A stretch of DNA of 64,000 bases from Botryosphaeria dothidea (GCA_011503125.2 WWBZ02000022.1:4092001-4156000); one strand, 5' to 3'. Shown: positions 10,334-21,261, counted from the first letter of the stretch. The notes: a model not told the origin generated them from the letters alone. Made by a program: numbers and translations.

Positions 10334-12093
10334 ATGGCGTTCCCAGAGGACCTCGAGAAGTCGTCGCCGCCTGCCGGCCAGGCCGCATTCTTCCCATCCA
10401 TACTCACATCACCAGCCTCCTCTCTCCACCGCGAGCCCATCTTCAGCGAAAAGTCATCCCTGGAATTCTTCCGGGCCCCGTCCCGCAGCGGCAGCGACAC
10501 GGCCAACGACTCGGACCCTCCATTCTCGCCCACCACCGCCGACTACGAGGATGAGATCTCGCGGCAAAAGTCCAAGGCGCAGAGCCTGGCCGCCGCCTCG
10601 CACAAGCCGGCCAACATGCCGTTGGGCAGGGAAATGCTCTTCGTGGCCGTTGTCGCGTCCGCTCAACTCCTCACCCAGGCGGGCATGTCGCAGTCCATGG
10701 CGCCGTTGCACATCATGGCGGCCGACTACGGCAACCCCTCCCCCGGTCAGCTGTCGTGGTTCACGGCCGCGTACAGCCTGACAGTCGGCACCTTCATCCT
10801 GATTGCCGGCCGCCTGGGCGACATGTACGGGCACAAGCCGCTCTTCCTGATCGGGTGGTTCTGGTATGCTGTGTGGTCGCTGATTGCCGGCCTGACCGTC
10901 TACTCCGGCTCGCAGATCTTCCTCGACATATGCCGCGCCCTACAAGGCATTGGCCCGGCTATCCTTCTGCCGAGCTCGCTAGCAATCCTCGGCAGCACCT
11001 ATCCCCCCGGCCGGAGGAAGGAGATGGTGTTTTCCATTTACGCCGCCACCGCGCCGAACGGCTTCATCATCGGCGCCACCTTCTCGAGTATCTTTGCCCA
11101 GTTTTTGTGGTGGCCGTGGACCTACTGGGTATGCGCGATCGCGTGCATCATCTACGGCGTGTTGGCCTGGTTCGTCGTGCCTGACGCGGAAGAGGAGCAC
11201 CACGACTCGGCCAGCGTGCATGGCAAACAGACGTTCGACTACCTCGGCGCCGTCACGGGTGTTGTCGGGCTGATCCTGTTCAACGTCGCATGGAACCAGG
11301 CGCCCGTTGTCGGGTGGGACGAGCCGTACGTCATCGTCCTGCTCATCCTCGGCGTCATCTTCTTCCTCGCCTTCATCATCGTCGAGAAGAAGGTCCAGCA
11401 GCCGCTCGTGCCCATCAACGGCCTCGACGCCCACGTCGGCTTCGTGCTGGCGTGCATGGCGTTTGGCTGGAGCAGTTTCGGCATCTGGATCTACTACTTC
11501 TGGCAGTTCACTATTCTCCTTCAGCACAACACGCCGTTGAATGTGGTTGCCCAGAATGTGCCGTGTGGAATTTCAGGAGCGTGCGCTGCGATTTCGGTCG
11601 GGTTTCTGCTGAGCCGTGTCCGTACTGCGTGGCTCATGTTGGGCGCCATGATTGCCTTCTGCGTTGGCAACATCATCTTGTCGACAATGCCAGTGGGTCG
11701 TCTATACTGGGAACAGGCCTTCTGGAGTGTGTTGATTACACCGTAAGTTTGTCTCTTCTCCGCAAGTTGCAAGGAGGTTGATACTAACATGATGCTTCTA
11801 GATGGGGTATGGACATGAGTTTCCCTGCTGCCACCATCATTCTGAGCAACCATGTCCCCAAGCGCCATCAGGGCATTGCCGCGTCGCTGGTTACGACTGT
11901 GGTCAACTACTCCATCTCCTGGGGACTGGGTATCGCAGGCACGGTGGAAGTCCACGTCAACAAGGGCGGTGCCGACGAGTTGGCTGGTTATCGTGGAGCT
12001 TGGTACTCCGGAATTGGATTGAGTGGTTTGGGTATCATCATCAGTCTGCTATTCGTTCTGAGCAGTTATCGCCAGGCTGGAAAGAAAGCATGA
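10334..12093 (+). CDS. MFS transporter, DHA2 (Atr1-like, 14-helix) family
   Basis: Plasma-membrane proton-coupled exporter or carrier; the closest known type is yeast Atr1 and related low-affinity ammonium/boron/aminotriazole carriers. Exons are 10334-11742 and 11802-12093 (566 residues). The intron 11743-11801 contains a perfect TACTAAC branch site at 11782-11788. A ~95-residue polar cytosolic N-terminus precedes about 14 hydrophobic helices. The family motif A between helices 2 and 3 reads AGRLGDMYGHKPLFLIG, and helix 4/5 contains RALQGIGPAILLPSSLA. After the intron the frame resumes with PWGMDMSFPAATIILSNHVP, the conserved helix-11 region. It lies on the same strand as the questin-oxidase-like gene, 1.3 kb downstream, so export of a product from that group is possible but unproven. 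Confidence 0.9.
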
Positions 12094-14388
12094 GCATGAG
12101 GTAAAACACATGCATAATAGAGTTAGATATAGACACGCATTGATGAAATATGGATCTCTTATGAGTTGATAGGCTCTGGGCCAGTGCAAGTCGTAAGTGG
12201 TGACAGTGAAGCCAGAAAAAACATTTAGCTTGTTACTGCGTAAGTTCTGGCGATTCGATTAAATGCATTAAGAGAACCGTCTATCGCGATTGGCGAAGTG
12301 AAGCCTAGCAGCCTCCACCCGTGAGGATGCATTCGAGTCGTTGTCTCCCTTGGGCAGTTGGCTCGGATTGCTGCCCGAGAAGATGCGACCTACAAAGTTA
12401 GGGGAATGATGAATGGGGTGAAAGAGGAAAGCAATCCCCGTAGCTGGTGTGAGCAGATTGTGGCAGTCGACTACGCGCGTCCTCCTGATATCGGCGTCCG
12501 AGCTTTGAGGAGAGCCTCCCCGGATGCAACTCAGAGCCATCCGCCGTAGGGCTGGGACCGCCCTCCATGATGTCTCAACTGATTCAGTATCGAAGGGGAG
12601 TGAAACGACAGGATGTGCAGCTCATCAACGGGACGTTACGTTCGTTTGCCCAACCGACGTCCAGAATTAGAACAAGGCGTGCTGTCTCCGACAAACGGCG
12701 TCCCGCCATTCGATTTTGGATCGGGAATAAATGAGGAATGGAGCAGCACAATCAGCATTCTCGAAGGCTGACATAAGTGGCTGTGCAAGGCGGGCAGCGC
12801 GATGAGGGTGTCCCGAGCGTTCGTATAGAGCGGGTCCTCCCCGGACCTGGGCGGCGCCACCGAAATGCTTGACACTGTAGCCGAAAGCCTTTGCCGCGAC
12901 CGTGGTTCGCCCGCCAATTTTCTCTCCATGTGCTGACATCCTAATTGAGGCCATTGGGTGGTGAGTTGGATGGTGGTTCCTTCTAGAATGGCTGGCGGTG
13001 TGCCGTGGCATTGCTGTTTCTTTTCGCAGTGGCATGAAGAGCCGGGACAGGGCCGGTGAGAGTGCTGATCAGGGGCGTCAAGCCGTTCGAAGAGCAGGGA
13101 CACGTAGGGCTGAGCGGGAGGCTCAGGATGGCATTGGCATCTCCAGTACAAAGTCACACCGCCAGCGATCTTGTTGAGAGAGCCAATGCACGGCTGTGGC
13201 GAGGGCCAAATACCGATCGTCGCATCTCGGACCCCGCCCGAAAGCAGACGGCTTGACAGAGGAAGGGTGGCAGTGAGGCTTTGAGTGGCATGACGGCGGA
13301 CGTTTGAAGGCCGGCCAGCAATGCAAGAGGGGAACGAGAAAGGCGGCGACGCTCGGCTGGACGGGGACGCGATGCGCGATGCTCCTGCCTGGGCCGACGT
13401 CATGGGCCTTGGTTGCTCTTGCCTGAACGAATCCTCGCCTCCATGCTCGCCTCCAGCCGACTCCCGCGCCGCAACCTTCACCATCTCGCCCGAGCTCGAC
13501 CTGCTGCTGTACCGTTCATTCCCCGTGCCGGCCGCAGCCTTATCCCCGACTCCGCTCGTACTTCGGGACCACTGGCTCGATCGCCGACTTCATCAGGCCA
13601 AACCTCTGCGCTGGGGGCTTGCCAAATACGAGAGACCTTCACCACGCCCCACAACAATCAGCACTATTCCCGCCTCTCTGCTCCTATTTTCAGAACTTCT
13701 TTCTCCGGCCCTATGCCTTCCGCGACCCGCTTCTCTGCCGGCAGTGATCCCAGCATGGACTGAACGCCAGCACGTACCGCGCTTCGACTCACGAGAGGCG
13801 CCCTAAGCTGCTGCTCCCTTTCCCTGCCCGACTATCTTGAACATTGCTTTGCCTCTCCGTAGGGCTGTGTCTTGGCTTTTACGTACCGTGCAATGCTCCG
13901 CGCTCACCTGTGCTGAACTCCATGCTCCGACATTTGGAGAGCAAGCAATGGGAAGGAGAGAAAACACGTCTATCTGGCATCAGACCTGCGCAGCAGCTTT
14001 CTCCCGCTGCAATTTCACATAGAGTGTATCATGCCAGCTGTGAGTGGTCGACTCTCCGGACAAGCTCACTGCGAGGACCCACAGTTGAGAATGCAGAAGG
14101 GATATGACGATCAGTATTCTCCTGCGTCTCCAAACACGAGCCACACGGGCCACGGAGCACACTACAGCGGCCATCTGGAGGTCCGCATCGAAGATGCGGG
14201 AACAGAGCTGCGCAGAGTCCGTAGGGCAGAGAATACGAACTTCTGCTGTATATATTCTGTCCTCGACCAGCCCGTCTTTTCCTCATCACCAACAAATACT
14301 CACTCTTCACTCCTCTCGCTCAATACCTCTACGCTTCCATCAACTTTTAGACTCTCTCTACAGTCACTACCTTTAATACCTAATCACG
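12094..14388. other. 2.3-kb gene-free stretch upstream of the repeat precursor
   Basis: Several frames of 60-280 codons occur on both strands. Their compositions are low-complexity or arginine/serine-skewed, overlap each other in several frames, and resemble no protein family, so I do not call them genes. The last 150 bp are the promoter and leader of the secreted repeat gene. Confidence 0.5.
14249..14255 (+). promoter_or_regulatory. Probable TATA box of the secreted repeat-precursor gene
   Basis: TATATAT lies 134 bp upstream of the ATG at 14389. It is followed by a long pyrimidine/CA-rich leader (about 14275-14385) without an upstream ATG. This arrangement is typical of strongly expressed filamentous-fungal genes. 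Confidence 0.55.
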
Positions 14389-15306
14389 ATGTACTTCTCC
14401 AAGGCCACCATCATCGCCGTCGCGGCTCTCCTCGCCCAGGGCTTCGCCATGCCTCTTGAGGCCCGCGCTGAGGACTGCCTTGCTGTCCAGTCGCAGTGCA
14501 AGGCCCAGCCCGACCCCAACATGGCTGGCTGCGCTGCCGAGGTCGCCGACTGCTGTGAGAAGAACGACAGCTCCTGCCGCGTCGGACCCGACGCCAACAT
14601 GGCCACCTGCTCGGCCGAGAAGGCCCAGTGCTACACCAGCGCTGGTCTCCCCAACCCCTACGCCAACCAGAAGCGCTCCGACACTTGCCTTGCTGTCCAG
14701 CAGCAGTGCAAGAGCAAGCCCGACCCTAACATGGCTGAGTGCGCTTCTGAGGTTGCTCAGTGCTGCGACAAGGCCGACAACGAGTGCCGTACCGGCCCTG
14801 ATGCCAACATGGCCAGCTGCTCTTCTGAGAAGTCCCAGTGCTACACCAGCGCCGGCCTGCCTGACCCCTATGCTAGCAAGGTCAAGCGCTCCGAGCAGTG
14901 CAACGCCGTTCAGCAGCAGTGCAAGAGCAAGCCCGACCCCAACATGGCTGAGTGCGCTTCTGAGGTTGCTCAGTGCTGCGACAAGGCCGACAACGAGTGC
15001 CGTACCGGCCCTGATGCCAACATGGCCAGCTGCTCTTCTGAGAAGTCCCAGTGCTACACCAGCGCCGGCCTGCCTGACCCCTATGCTAGCAAGGTCAAGC
15101 GCTCCGAGCAGTGCAACGCCGTTCAGCAGCAGTGCAAGAGCAAGCCTGACCCTAACATGGCTGAGTGCGCTTCTGAGGTTGCTCAGTGCTGCGACAAGGC
15201 CGACAACGAGTGCCGTACCGGCCCTGATGCCAACATGGCCACCTGCTCTTCTGAGAAGGCTGCCTGCTACACTGACGCTGGCCTTCCTAACCCCTACGGC
15301 TCCTGA
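14389..15306 (+). CDS. Secreted cysteine-rich tandem-repeat precursor with Kex2-type sites
   Basis: Intronless, 305 residues. Residues 1-20 form a signal peptide (hydrophobic core IIAVAALLAQGFA), followed by a short pro-region ending EARA (residue 27). Four repeat units follow: residues 28-96, 97-167, 168-238 and 239-305. The first three end in a dibasic Lys-Arg (QKR, KVKR, KVKR), the classic Kex2 cleavage site. Every unit has eight cysteines with identical spacing: C-x6-C-x10-C-x6-C-C-x6-C-x10-C-x6-C. That is two copies of one 26-residue module, each with a PDxNMA motif in the central loop. Predicted products are four ~65-70-residue miniproteins with up to four disulfides each. Cys pairs seven apart fall on one helix face, so each module could be a disulfide-stapled helical hairpin (inference). 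I know no named family. Alternatives are an uncleaved cell-wall or adhesive protein, or an effector. Confidence 0.9.
   Translation: MYFSKATIIAVAALLAQGFAMPLEARAEDCLAVQSQCKAQPDPNMAGCAAEVADCCEKNDSSCRVGPDANMATCSAEKAQCYTSAGLPNPYANQKRSDTCLAVQQQCKSKPDPNMAECASEVAQCCDKADNECRTGPDANMASCSSEKSQCYTSAGLPDPYASKVKRSEQCNAVQQQCKSKPDPNMAECASEVAQCCDKADNECRTGPDANMASCSSEKSQCYTSAGLPDPYASKVKRSEQCNAVQQQCKSKPDPNMAECASEVAQCCDKADNECRTGPDANMATCSSEKAACYTDAGLPNPYGS
14470..15303 (+). repeat. Four tandem units (207, 213, 213, 201 bp) within the secreted precursor
   Basis: Units are 14470-14676, 14677-14889, 14890-15102 and 15103-15303. Units 2 and 3 are almost identical at the DNA level: after a variable first ~10 codons I see only synonymous CCT/CCC-type differences. 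Unit 4 matches them until its last ~20 codons. Unit 1 is the most diverged. This pattern points to recent unit duplication or gene conversion. An older duplication is visible inside each unit as two similar halves around the motif PDxNMA. Confidence 0.92.
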
Positions 15307-16554
15307 ATTATTTCTACAACAATGAGTGAAGGGAAAATGAAATGAGGGGAGAAAGAGGAAGCGGCGACGATGGGGATGGAGAGAGTGGTGATGGTTGGGA
15401 AGCTTCCATAACGCTTATATAAACCTTTTTACGCCATTCGTTCGATGTACATACTTCAATGAAAACATCCTACAGGAATATCTGATTTCTCCACGACTGC
15501 GAATTCATTGTGAGACAGTAACCCGACTAGTGCGCTTTCTGCTTGCAATCTTGGAATAGACACCGCAATCGAGTACCTCTCTGTCAGGATATAGGGCTCT
15601 GCAGCAGCACTGGTCATTAGTACGGCGTCGTACTTCTGTCGGTTCGACACCATTGTTGTAGAGGGCTGTTGTAACTTAATCTCGACCCAGACGCACGGCG
15701 TTTCTTCTCATACATAGCTTCTTCGACATTTCATGGATACTGGACTTCACAATATAATCGGTCTTTCGAGCGTTCTTATCAATACCCGTTAGCACAGTCT
15801 AGATTGCCTTTTTTGCTGTGTAAACACTTGGATATACTAGTTAAGCGAGGGTGCGAGTCGTTCACGACTTAAACTTTTAACCTTATTTGAAATATTCCTC
15901 TTCGAGCACCCTTCCGTGCCATGATTTAAGCCTAAATGCACACACTGATACTACTGCTCTTCGAATGTAGTCGAAAGAAGCGTTGGACTGTGGAGTCGGC
16001 ATCCGATGACGTGCTAAGTGATGTGTCTGGCGAGAGCGCCGGCACGCCGGGGATACGAAAAGCACGCGAACCGGCAGATCTATGCTCTAGCATCGCGCAT
16101 GCCACGTTGACAAGTCAAGATAAGCTTAACTCCGGCCTGTTCTTGTGGCTGTGCGGTATTGCGTAAAACACGAGGCACGAATGGGGAATGTGCGGCATGA
16201 CCTGCCGAAAGCGCCCCGGGTCTGGTCCTACAGCCCTTTCCATCATTTTGCGCTTCCGATGCTAACGTGCCCCACGCTTTTTGAGCCGACTGCCACATCT
16301 TTCCGGAGGGCATGCGCAAAGCAGACTTGAGATGAGTTGCAAAAGGAGTGGTACATGAGGCATTGGCGGCACTCGAGTTCTGATATCTGACTGCTATTGA
16401 ATGCTTATAAAGATGACCGACCAAATCCATGAAGCGAAAGCCACGATGGAATCCTCTCAAAGAAGATGGAACTGACTTCCCAGCAAACATCCCACTGCAA
16501 AGGCAGGACCTGTCATGGGAGACACTCCAAAAGGCCAAAAACTCAGACACATCC
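15307..16554. other. Intergenic 3' flank of the repeat precursor
   Basis: Holds the 3' ends of two convergent genes (repeat precursor on plus, permease on minus). No gene, repeat or RNA was recognised. With the 2.3-kb upstream gap, it leaves the secreted precursor isolated in gene-poor DNA. Confidence 0.5.
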
Positions 16555-18244
16555 TCACGCCCCAGCATACACCTCGCCCTCCCTCGCCGCCTTGATCCTC
16601 AACCTCCTCACCCTCCTCACCTCCGTCTCCAACCCCCTCGTCAACCACCACCCCCACGCGCTCGCCAACCACGCCAGCCCGACCGCCCCCGCGCAAATCC
16701 CAAACGGCACCTTATACCCATCCGCCGCGTACTTGCTCTGAAAGAGCTGCGGCCCAATCACGCCGCCCACCTGCCCCACGCAATTCTGGAAAGCCAGCCC
16801 AAACGCCGCGCCCGTCGCGCCCTCAAGCGTCGCGCTGCGCCACGCCCAGAAGGGAATGAACCAGACGCTGTAGAACAGCGTCCCCAGCACGCACGCCGCG
16901 TAGACGGCGCGCTTCGCGCTGACCGCCGCCAGCAGGACGAAGAAGGCCAGCTCGAACGTGTTGATCAGCAGCAGGAACGCCGGCCGCGACAGCCACGCCC
17001 GCTTGAGGAACCACCCGGCGAGGATGATCGCGACGACCGACCCGACCGCGGGCGGGATGTTGAGCAGCTGATTGCGCGGCAGGCCTGCGAACCCCAGGTC
17101 CGTCGTGATGGTCGGCAGCTGCCACTGCAGCGCGTACCCCGCGAAGTTGGTCAGGAACTGCGCGAGCATGAAGGCGTACATGCGCGGGTCGCGCACGGCG
17201 GCGGCGACTTCCTTGGCCGAGAAGGCCGGGTCGGATGTCTTGGGGGCGTTGGCCGCGAGGCGCGCTTCGAGGTACTCCTGCTCGCGCGGCGTGAGCCACG
17301 TGCGGGAGCGCGCGGATTTGGGGTAGTCGGGCAGGACGAGGTAGACGACGCCGGCGAAGAGGATGGTGAAGAGGCCTTCGAGGAGGTAGACCCTGGGGAA
17401 GCGTGAGTGTTTATCTTTCGTGGATCTTGAGAAGGTCCTACCAGCGCCAGGCGCTTAGTCCTCCGAGGCCGTTCATGTATGAGATACCGTAGGCCAGGAG
17501 TGAGCCAACGATGCCGGAAGTGTTCTGGAAACCAAACATCCACATGATCGGCTTCCCATATTCATCTGTCCGGTACCACGATGCAAGTTGGACAGCCAAT
17601 CCAGGAAACATGCCAGCCTCCATCATTCCGAGGAACCAGCGCGCAGCGTAGAGCCCTTCCTTGTTCTTAACAGCCGCGTGACATGCAAGAACTGTACCCC
17701 ATGAAAGAATGATGCGCGTTTGCCAGTTGCGGGGGAGGACTTTCTTCATGACTAGGTTGCTGGGCACTTCGAAAACGATGTAGCTGATCTGTTTGCTTGG
17801 ATCAGTATCGCCATCTTGTCTCTTTGAGACCGTATACTCACGAAATAAATCGACTGAACCCAGTTGTACTGATTGGCAGTCATTTTCAACTCATTCAGCA
17901 CGTTCGAAGGCTGGCCAACTTGCAGAACCTTGACATTTGCCGCGTTCATGTAGTCAATCTGCTCTCCCGTCAGTCAAATTCCGTGTTCTGAAGCGGATTT
18001 CCCTCACGTTTTTAATGACGTATATCAGTCCGATCAAGACCAAAAACCTCCTGTCAACCTTCCGCATAATGGCCTTGTCTTCCGCGGCTGAGAATGAGGC
18101 GAGAAACGCCTTCTTTCCCTCCTCCGTTCCATCGTGGAACTCCTCTGCGGTGGCGATTTGCGAGGTCGCGGGGCTGTCATTGACTGCCGGCTGCTTGCCT
18201 TCTTCCGCCATCTCGACGACAGTCGGATAGGTATCGAAATTCAA
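16555..18244 (-). CDS. MFS transporter, anion:cation symporter (Dal5/allantoate permease-like) family
   Basis: Plasma-membrane symporter for a small organic anion such as allantoate, a vitamin or a carboxylate; the substrate cannot be told. Exons are 18008-18244, 17842-17958, 17442-17788 and 16555-17392 (512 residues). Introns of 49, 53 and 49 bp all restore frame. A ~60-residue hydrophilic N-terminus is followed by KVDRRFLVLIGLIYV (helix 1), SYIVFEVPSNLVMKK, RWFLGMMEAGMFPGLAVQLA and a C-terminal half of about six helices. The spacing DRR..EVPSN..GMxEAGxFPG is diagnostic of the Dal5-type family. The start at 18244 is the first ATG; a second in-frame ATG 11 codons later is equally possible. 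No regulatory site was recognised. Confidence 0.9.
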
Positions 18245-19254
18245 AAGCCAAAAAAGGGATCGACGGACGCGGTTGTCAGCTCCTCGCGCGAGAGGGCCTA
18301 CTATTAACGACGCTCCATCGGGAATCCTTGGAGTATGCCGACAAGCAACAAGTTTCTGTAAAAAAGCACGTTTCCCACCGGCTGCCGCTCATCTTATCGC
18401 CGAAGATCGCAACGAAAAAGAAAAAGGAGCGTCAAGATGACGGCTCGGCAGTGTCTGGAGTGGATCCCGTCATGCAGGTTGTCATACTGCGGCTCGCGCA
18501 CGCCATATTCACCAACTACGAGAGATTCTTCCAACGGAGAGCATTGCCGCAGTCGAGCGCTATCTACCCCGCTCGTTAGAGCGGCAGGGTGGTAAGACTT
18601 ACCAATGGTTTGGTCGATGAAGTGTTCCTTCCAACGTGTGACGAAAGGCAACAAGGGATAGGTGCAGAACCTCACAGGCACACTGACATGCTTCCAGTCC
18701 CCTATGGCTTCTTTTAATCATGCTGTATACACAGTAACTGCGAAACTGTGGCGAACAGAAATCTGAAAGTGTAGAGGTCGGAATTTCCCCCGCTTGTCCA
18801 AATCAAGCAATGACGTGATCTATGAGCTGTCTGACGAGCGACTAGCTTGAGTAACAGCTTGTGGTTTCACCTCTGGATGGTGTTTCTGTTTGCGATTGGC
18901 TGATCAACCCGATAAAACAATTTTTTTTCCGTGTAGACGTACCTATCTTTACGTCACTTTAGGATCGTCCCCTATAGAAATTGATGTGGCGAATGAGCTC
19001 CCAAGCAGCGCCATTGTGGCCGATTCACAGAGGAAAATGCTCAAGTAGATACAACTGAATTGAGGAGAGCGTTCATAGGTGCATTATTGGTGCTAACCTT
19101 GCCGCAAGATATCAAGCTTTGGCCAAGGTTCGCCTTCCTTGGGTTGTCCAGCTTTCCACAATTCATGAGGATCGTTCGTCCTTGATCATGCCGAAAATAA
19201 TGCTGTAAAAATAGGGTATCATTGAATTCGTTTCGCCCCTCGAAAAGAAACTTC
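18245..19254. other. Intergenic, nothing recognised
   Basis: Promoter side of the Dal5-like permease and 3' flank of the Swc3 gene, both on the minus strand. No protein-like frame, repeat or RNA gene was seen. Confidence 0.5.
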
Positions 19255-21261
19255 TTACCTCAGCCTCTTCCTCTTCTTGTCCCTCTCTCCGACCGGTGTT
19301 CCCACTCGCTCAATAGTTTCTTTTACTACTTCCTTCTCCTTCCCTTTCCCCTTAACCTCCAGGGCTTTCTCTCCCACTTGTTGCATCATGCTCGTACCCT
19401 CCTGAATCACACCCTCCCTGGGTAACCGCGCAGCCAACTCCACATCCTCCGCGGGCTCAGCCTTATCCATGATTTCTTCCATGTGTTTTCTCACTTCCTC
19501 CTGCGGTTTGACCCATCTGAACAAACACTGCAGCACACTCGAATTATCCGCCCTGAATCTCACCGTGATGGGTTGGTAATATTCTTTTAGGATCTTGTAG
19601 TAAGTCTGGGTCTTGGGAAGTTGTGCCAACGTGAGATGGTCTACTTTCTGAACCTTGAGGAACGATGCGAGGACTTGGTTGCCGGGAAGCGCCTCGAGAA
19701 TAGTTTCACGCGGGAATAGAAGGCGGTCGCCGTTGGTATTGAAGTCGATGCAGAGAGCGCGGTATGTTGGCTGGGGCGGCTGAGGTGGAGGCGCCGCTTG
19801 AGCTGGTTGCGGAGGCGGTAGCAGAGAAGGGGGAGCGTAATGCCCATATGGTCCAGGCTGTGGTGGAGGAGTATAGTAGGTCATGGGTGGCTGCTGAGGC
19901 ATTTTCGAGGGTGTCGGTGTTGCAGGGCTGGGAGGTGGTATGGATTGCGGTGCCCCACTTGCGGCAGGTGCAGAGGCTGGAGGCGCTGTAGGGGCGACTG
20001 GAGGCGGTGCTGGGGTTGAAGCTTGAGGAGCAATAGTAGACGGAGCTGGGCTCGCCTGATTTGGTGGGGGTCCTGAACTCGCCTGAGTAGGTGGCGGCGC
20101 CGGACTCGCTTTGGGAGGTGGAGGTGCCGGGCTCGCTTGCGTAGGTGGAGGTGCTGGGCTCGCCTGGATATGCTGAGGAACCGGACCTGCTTGAACAGGC
20201 GGCGGAGCTGGCCGTGGTGTAGACGGCTGTCGTGCTTGTTGTGCCTTCTTCTGTGCCTCAAGCCTCTCAGTGAGCTCGTTGATGTGCGACTGAAAGTATT
20301 CGAGCTGCTCTTTTGAAGCATCACCTCTCGCTACGATCTTCATGATGTCTCTCAGCTTAAAGTTTGTGTTGGCGCGCTCGGCGAGCATGTGGATGACCGG
20401 GTCAGGTGCTGGCTTCGATTGTACGGCATTTGGATCGGCTGGCTGGGATTGATTCGTGGGGGGAGGTGGGTTCGGTGGTGCGGGTGGAGGTGGCTTACGA
20501 ACAGGTGGTGGAGGCGGATGTGATGGGTGTTGCGGAGGATACGGGTGGTAATGTTGATATGGATGAGTCGCGGGGTACCCTCCGCCACCGTAATAGTAGC
20601 CTGGGCCTGGTTGATGTTGATTGTAAGAGGGCGGTGGCGGAGCAGGCTTCGGTTTGGGAGGGGGCGGAGCAGTGTTTTCCCTCATGGTCCATATCGTGAC
20701 GTCCCACTGGTGCGGGTCGATATAGAGCTTGCAGTTCCCCTCGCGCTTCATCTGCTTCGCCTTTAGGTTCTCGGTTTCCTTGTCCTTCTTATCTTTCTCC
20801 TTCTCCTCCTTGCTTTTATCCTTAGCATCCTCCTTGTTCTTCCCCTTATTTGGCAGTTTTTTCTTCCCCGCCTTGCTGTAGTAAAGCTCGAAGATGCCGG
20901 GTGTCATCCATTTTTGCCGCGATCGCTCGAGGGCTGCTTTCAGCACACCACTACAGACCTCAATTAGCGCACGACGACAAGAGCAAAAATTGTGACCATA
21001 CCTCTCTGCCACGGATTGCCAATCAGACTCAAGCAGGTCAGCAGGCTGGGGTTCTTTCACCGTTGGAATCGGTTGTCCTGTGCCGAGCTTCGTCGGCAGC
21101 GGCGGAGGTGGCGGGGGAGGTGGTGTTGCTTCTACGGGCTTTTCCTTGACTGGAGTGTCCTTTCTCTTGGTCTTCGCATTGTCTTTTGCGGGGGCTGGAG
21201 AATCTTTCGCGGGAGCAGGTTCAGGCTTCTGATTGCGCGCGGGATTCCTACGCCGTTGCAT
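19255..21261 (-). CDS. SWC3: SWR1 chromatin-remodelling complex subunit Swc3-like protein
   Basis: Subunit of the nuclear SWR1 complex, which exchanges H2A for H2A.Z. Exons 21002-21261 and 19255-20950 encode 651 residues. Splicing out 20951-21001 gives VAESGVLKAALERSRQKWM, the hallmark of the Swc3 N-terminal domain, which continues to CKLYIDPHQWDVTIWTM (about residue 185). A lysine-rich linker interrupts the domain. The middle of the protein (about 190-510) is a Pro/Gln/Ala low-complexity region with repeated QASPAPPP blocks. A second folded segment follows (DFNTNGDRLLFPRETILEAL to KEYYQPITVRFRADNSSVL), and the tail is basic (KKRKRLR). The intron is 51 bp without stops, so retention would add 17 residues. 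The stop overlaps a possible donor (AG/GTAAGA), so an extra 3' exon is conceivable. Confidence 0.85.
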   Translation of the reverse strand: MQRRRNPARNQKPEPAPAKDSPAPAKDNAKTKRKDTPVKEKPVEATPPPPPPPPLPTKLGTGQPIPTVKEPQPADLLESDWQSVAERYGHNFCSCRRALIEVCSGVLKAALERSRQKWMTPGIFELYYSKAGKKKLPNKGKNKEDAKDKSKEEKEKDKKDKETENLKAKQMKREGNCKLYIDPHQWDVTIWTMRENTAPPPPKPKPAPPPPSYNQHQPGPGYYYGGGGYPATHPYQHYHPYPPQHPSHPPPPPVRKPPPPAPPNPPPPTNQSQPADPNAVQSKPAPDPVIHMLAERANTNFKLRDIMKIVARGDASKEQLEYFQSHINELTERLEAQKKAQQARQPSTPRPAPPPVQAGPVPQHIQASPAPPPTQASPAPPPPKASPAPPPTQASSGPPPNQASPAPSTIAPQASTPAPPPVAPTAPPASAPAASGAPQSIPPPSPATPTPSKMPQQPPMTYYTPPPQPGPYGHYAPPSLLPPPQPAQAAPPPQPPQPTYRALCIDFNTNGDRLLFPRETILEALPGNQVLASFLKVQKVDHLTLAQLPKTQTYYKILKEYYQPITVRFRADNSSVLQCLFRWVKPQEEVRKHMEEIMDKAEPAEDVELAARLPREGVIQEGTSMMQQVGEKALEVKGKGKEKEVVKETIERVGTPVGERDKKRKRLR

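Noticed and set aside
12636..13484. 282-codon frame on minus in the gap before the repeat precursor
   Set aside because: Composition is mixed and low-complexity, overlaps equally long frames on plus, and shows no recognisable motif.
14456..15325. 289-codon frame overlapping the repeat precursor in another frame
   Set aside because: Its Ser/Ala/Pro/Thr repeats simply follow from the tandem DNA repeats; it lacks a signal peptide and its own start context.
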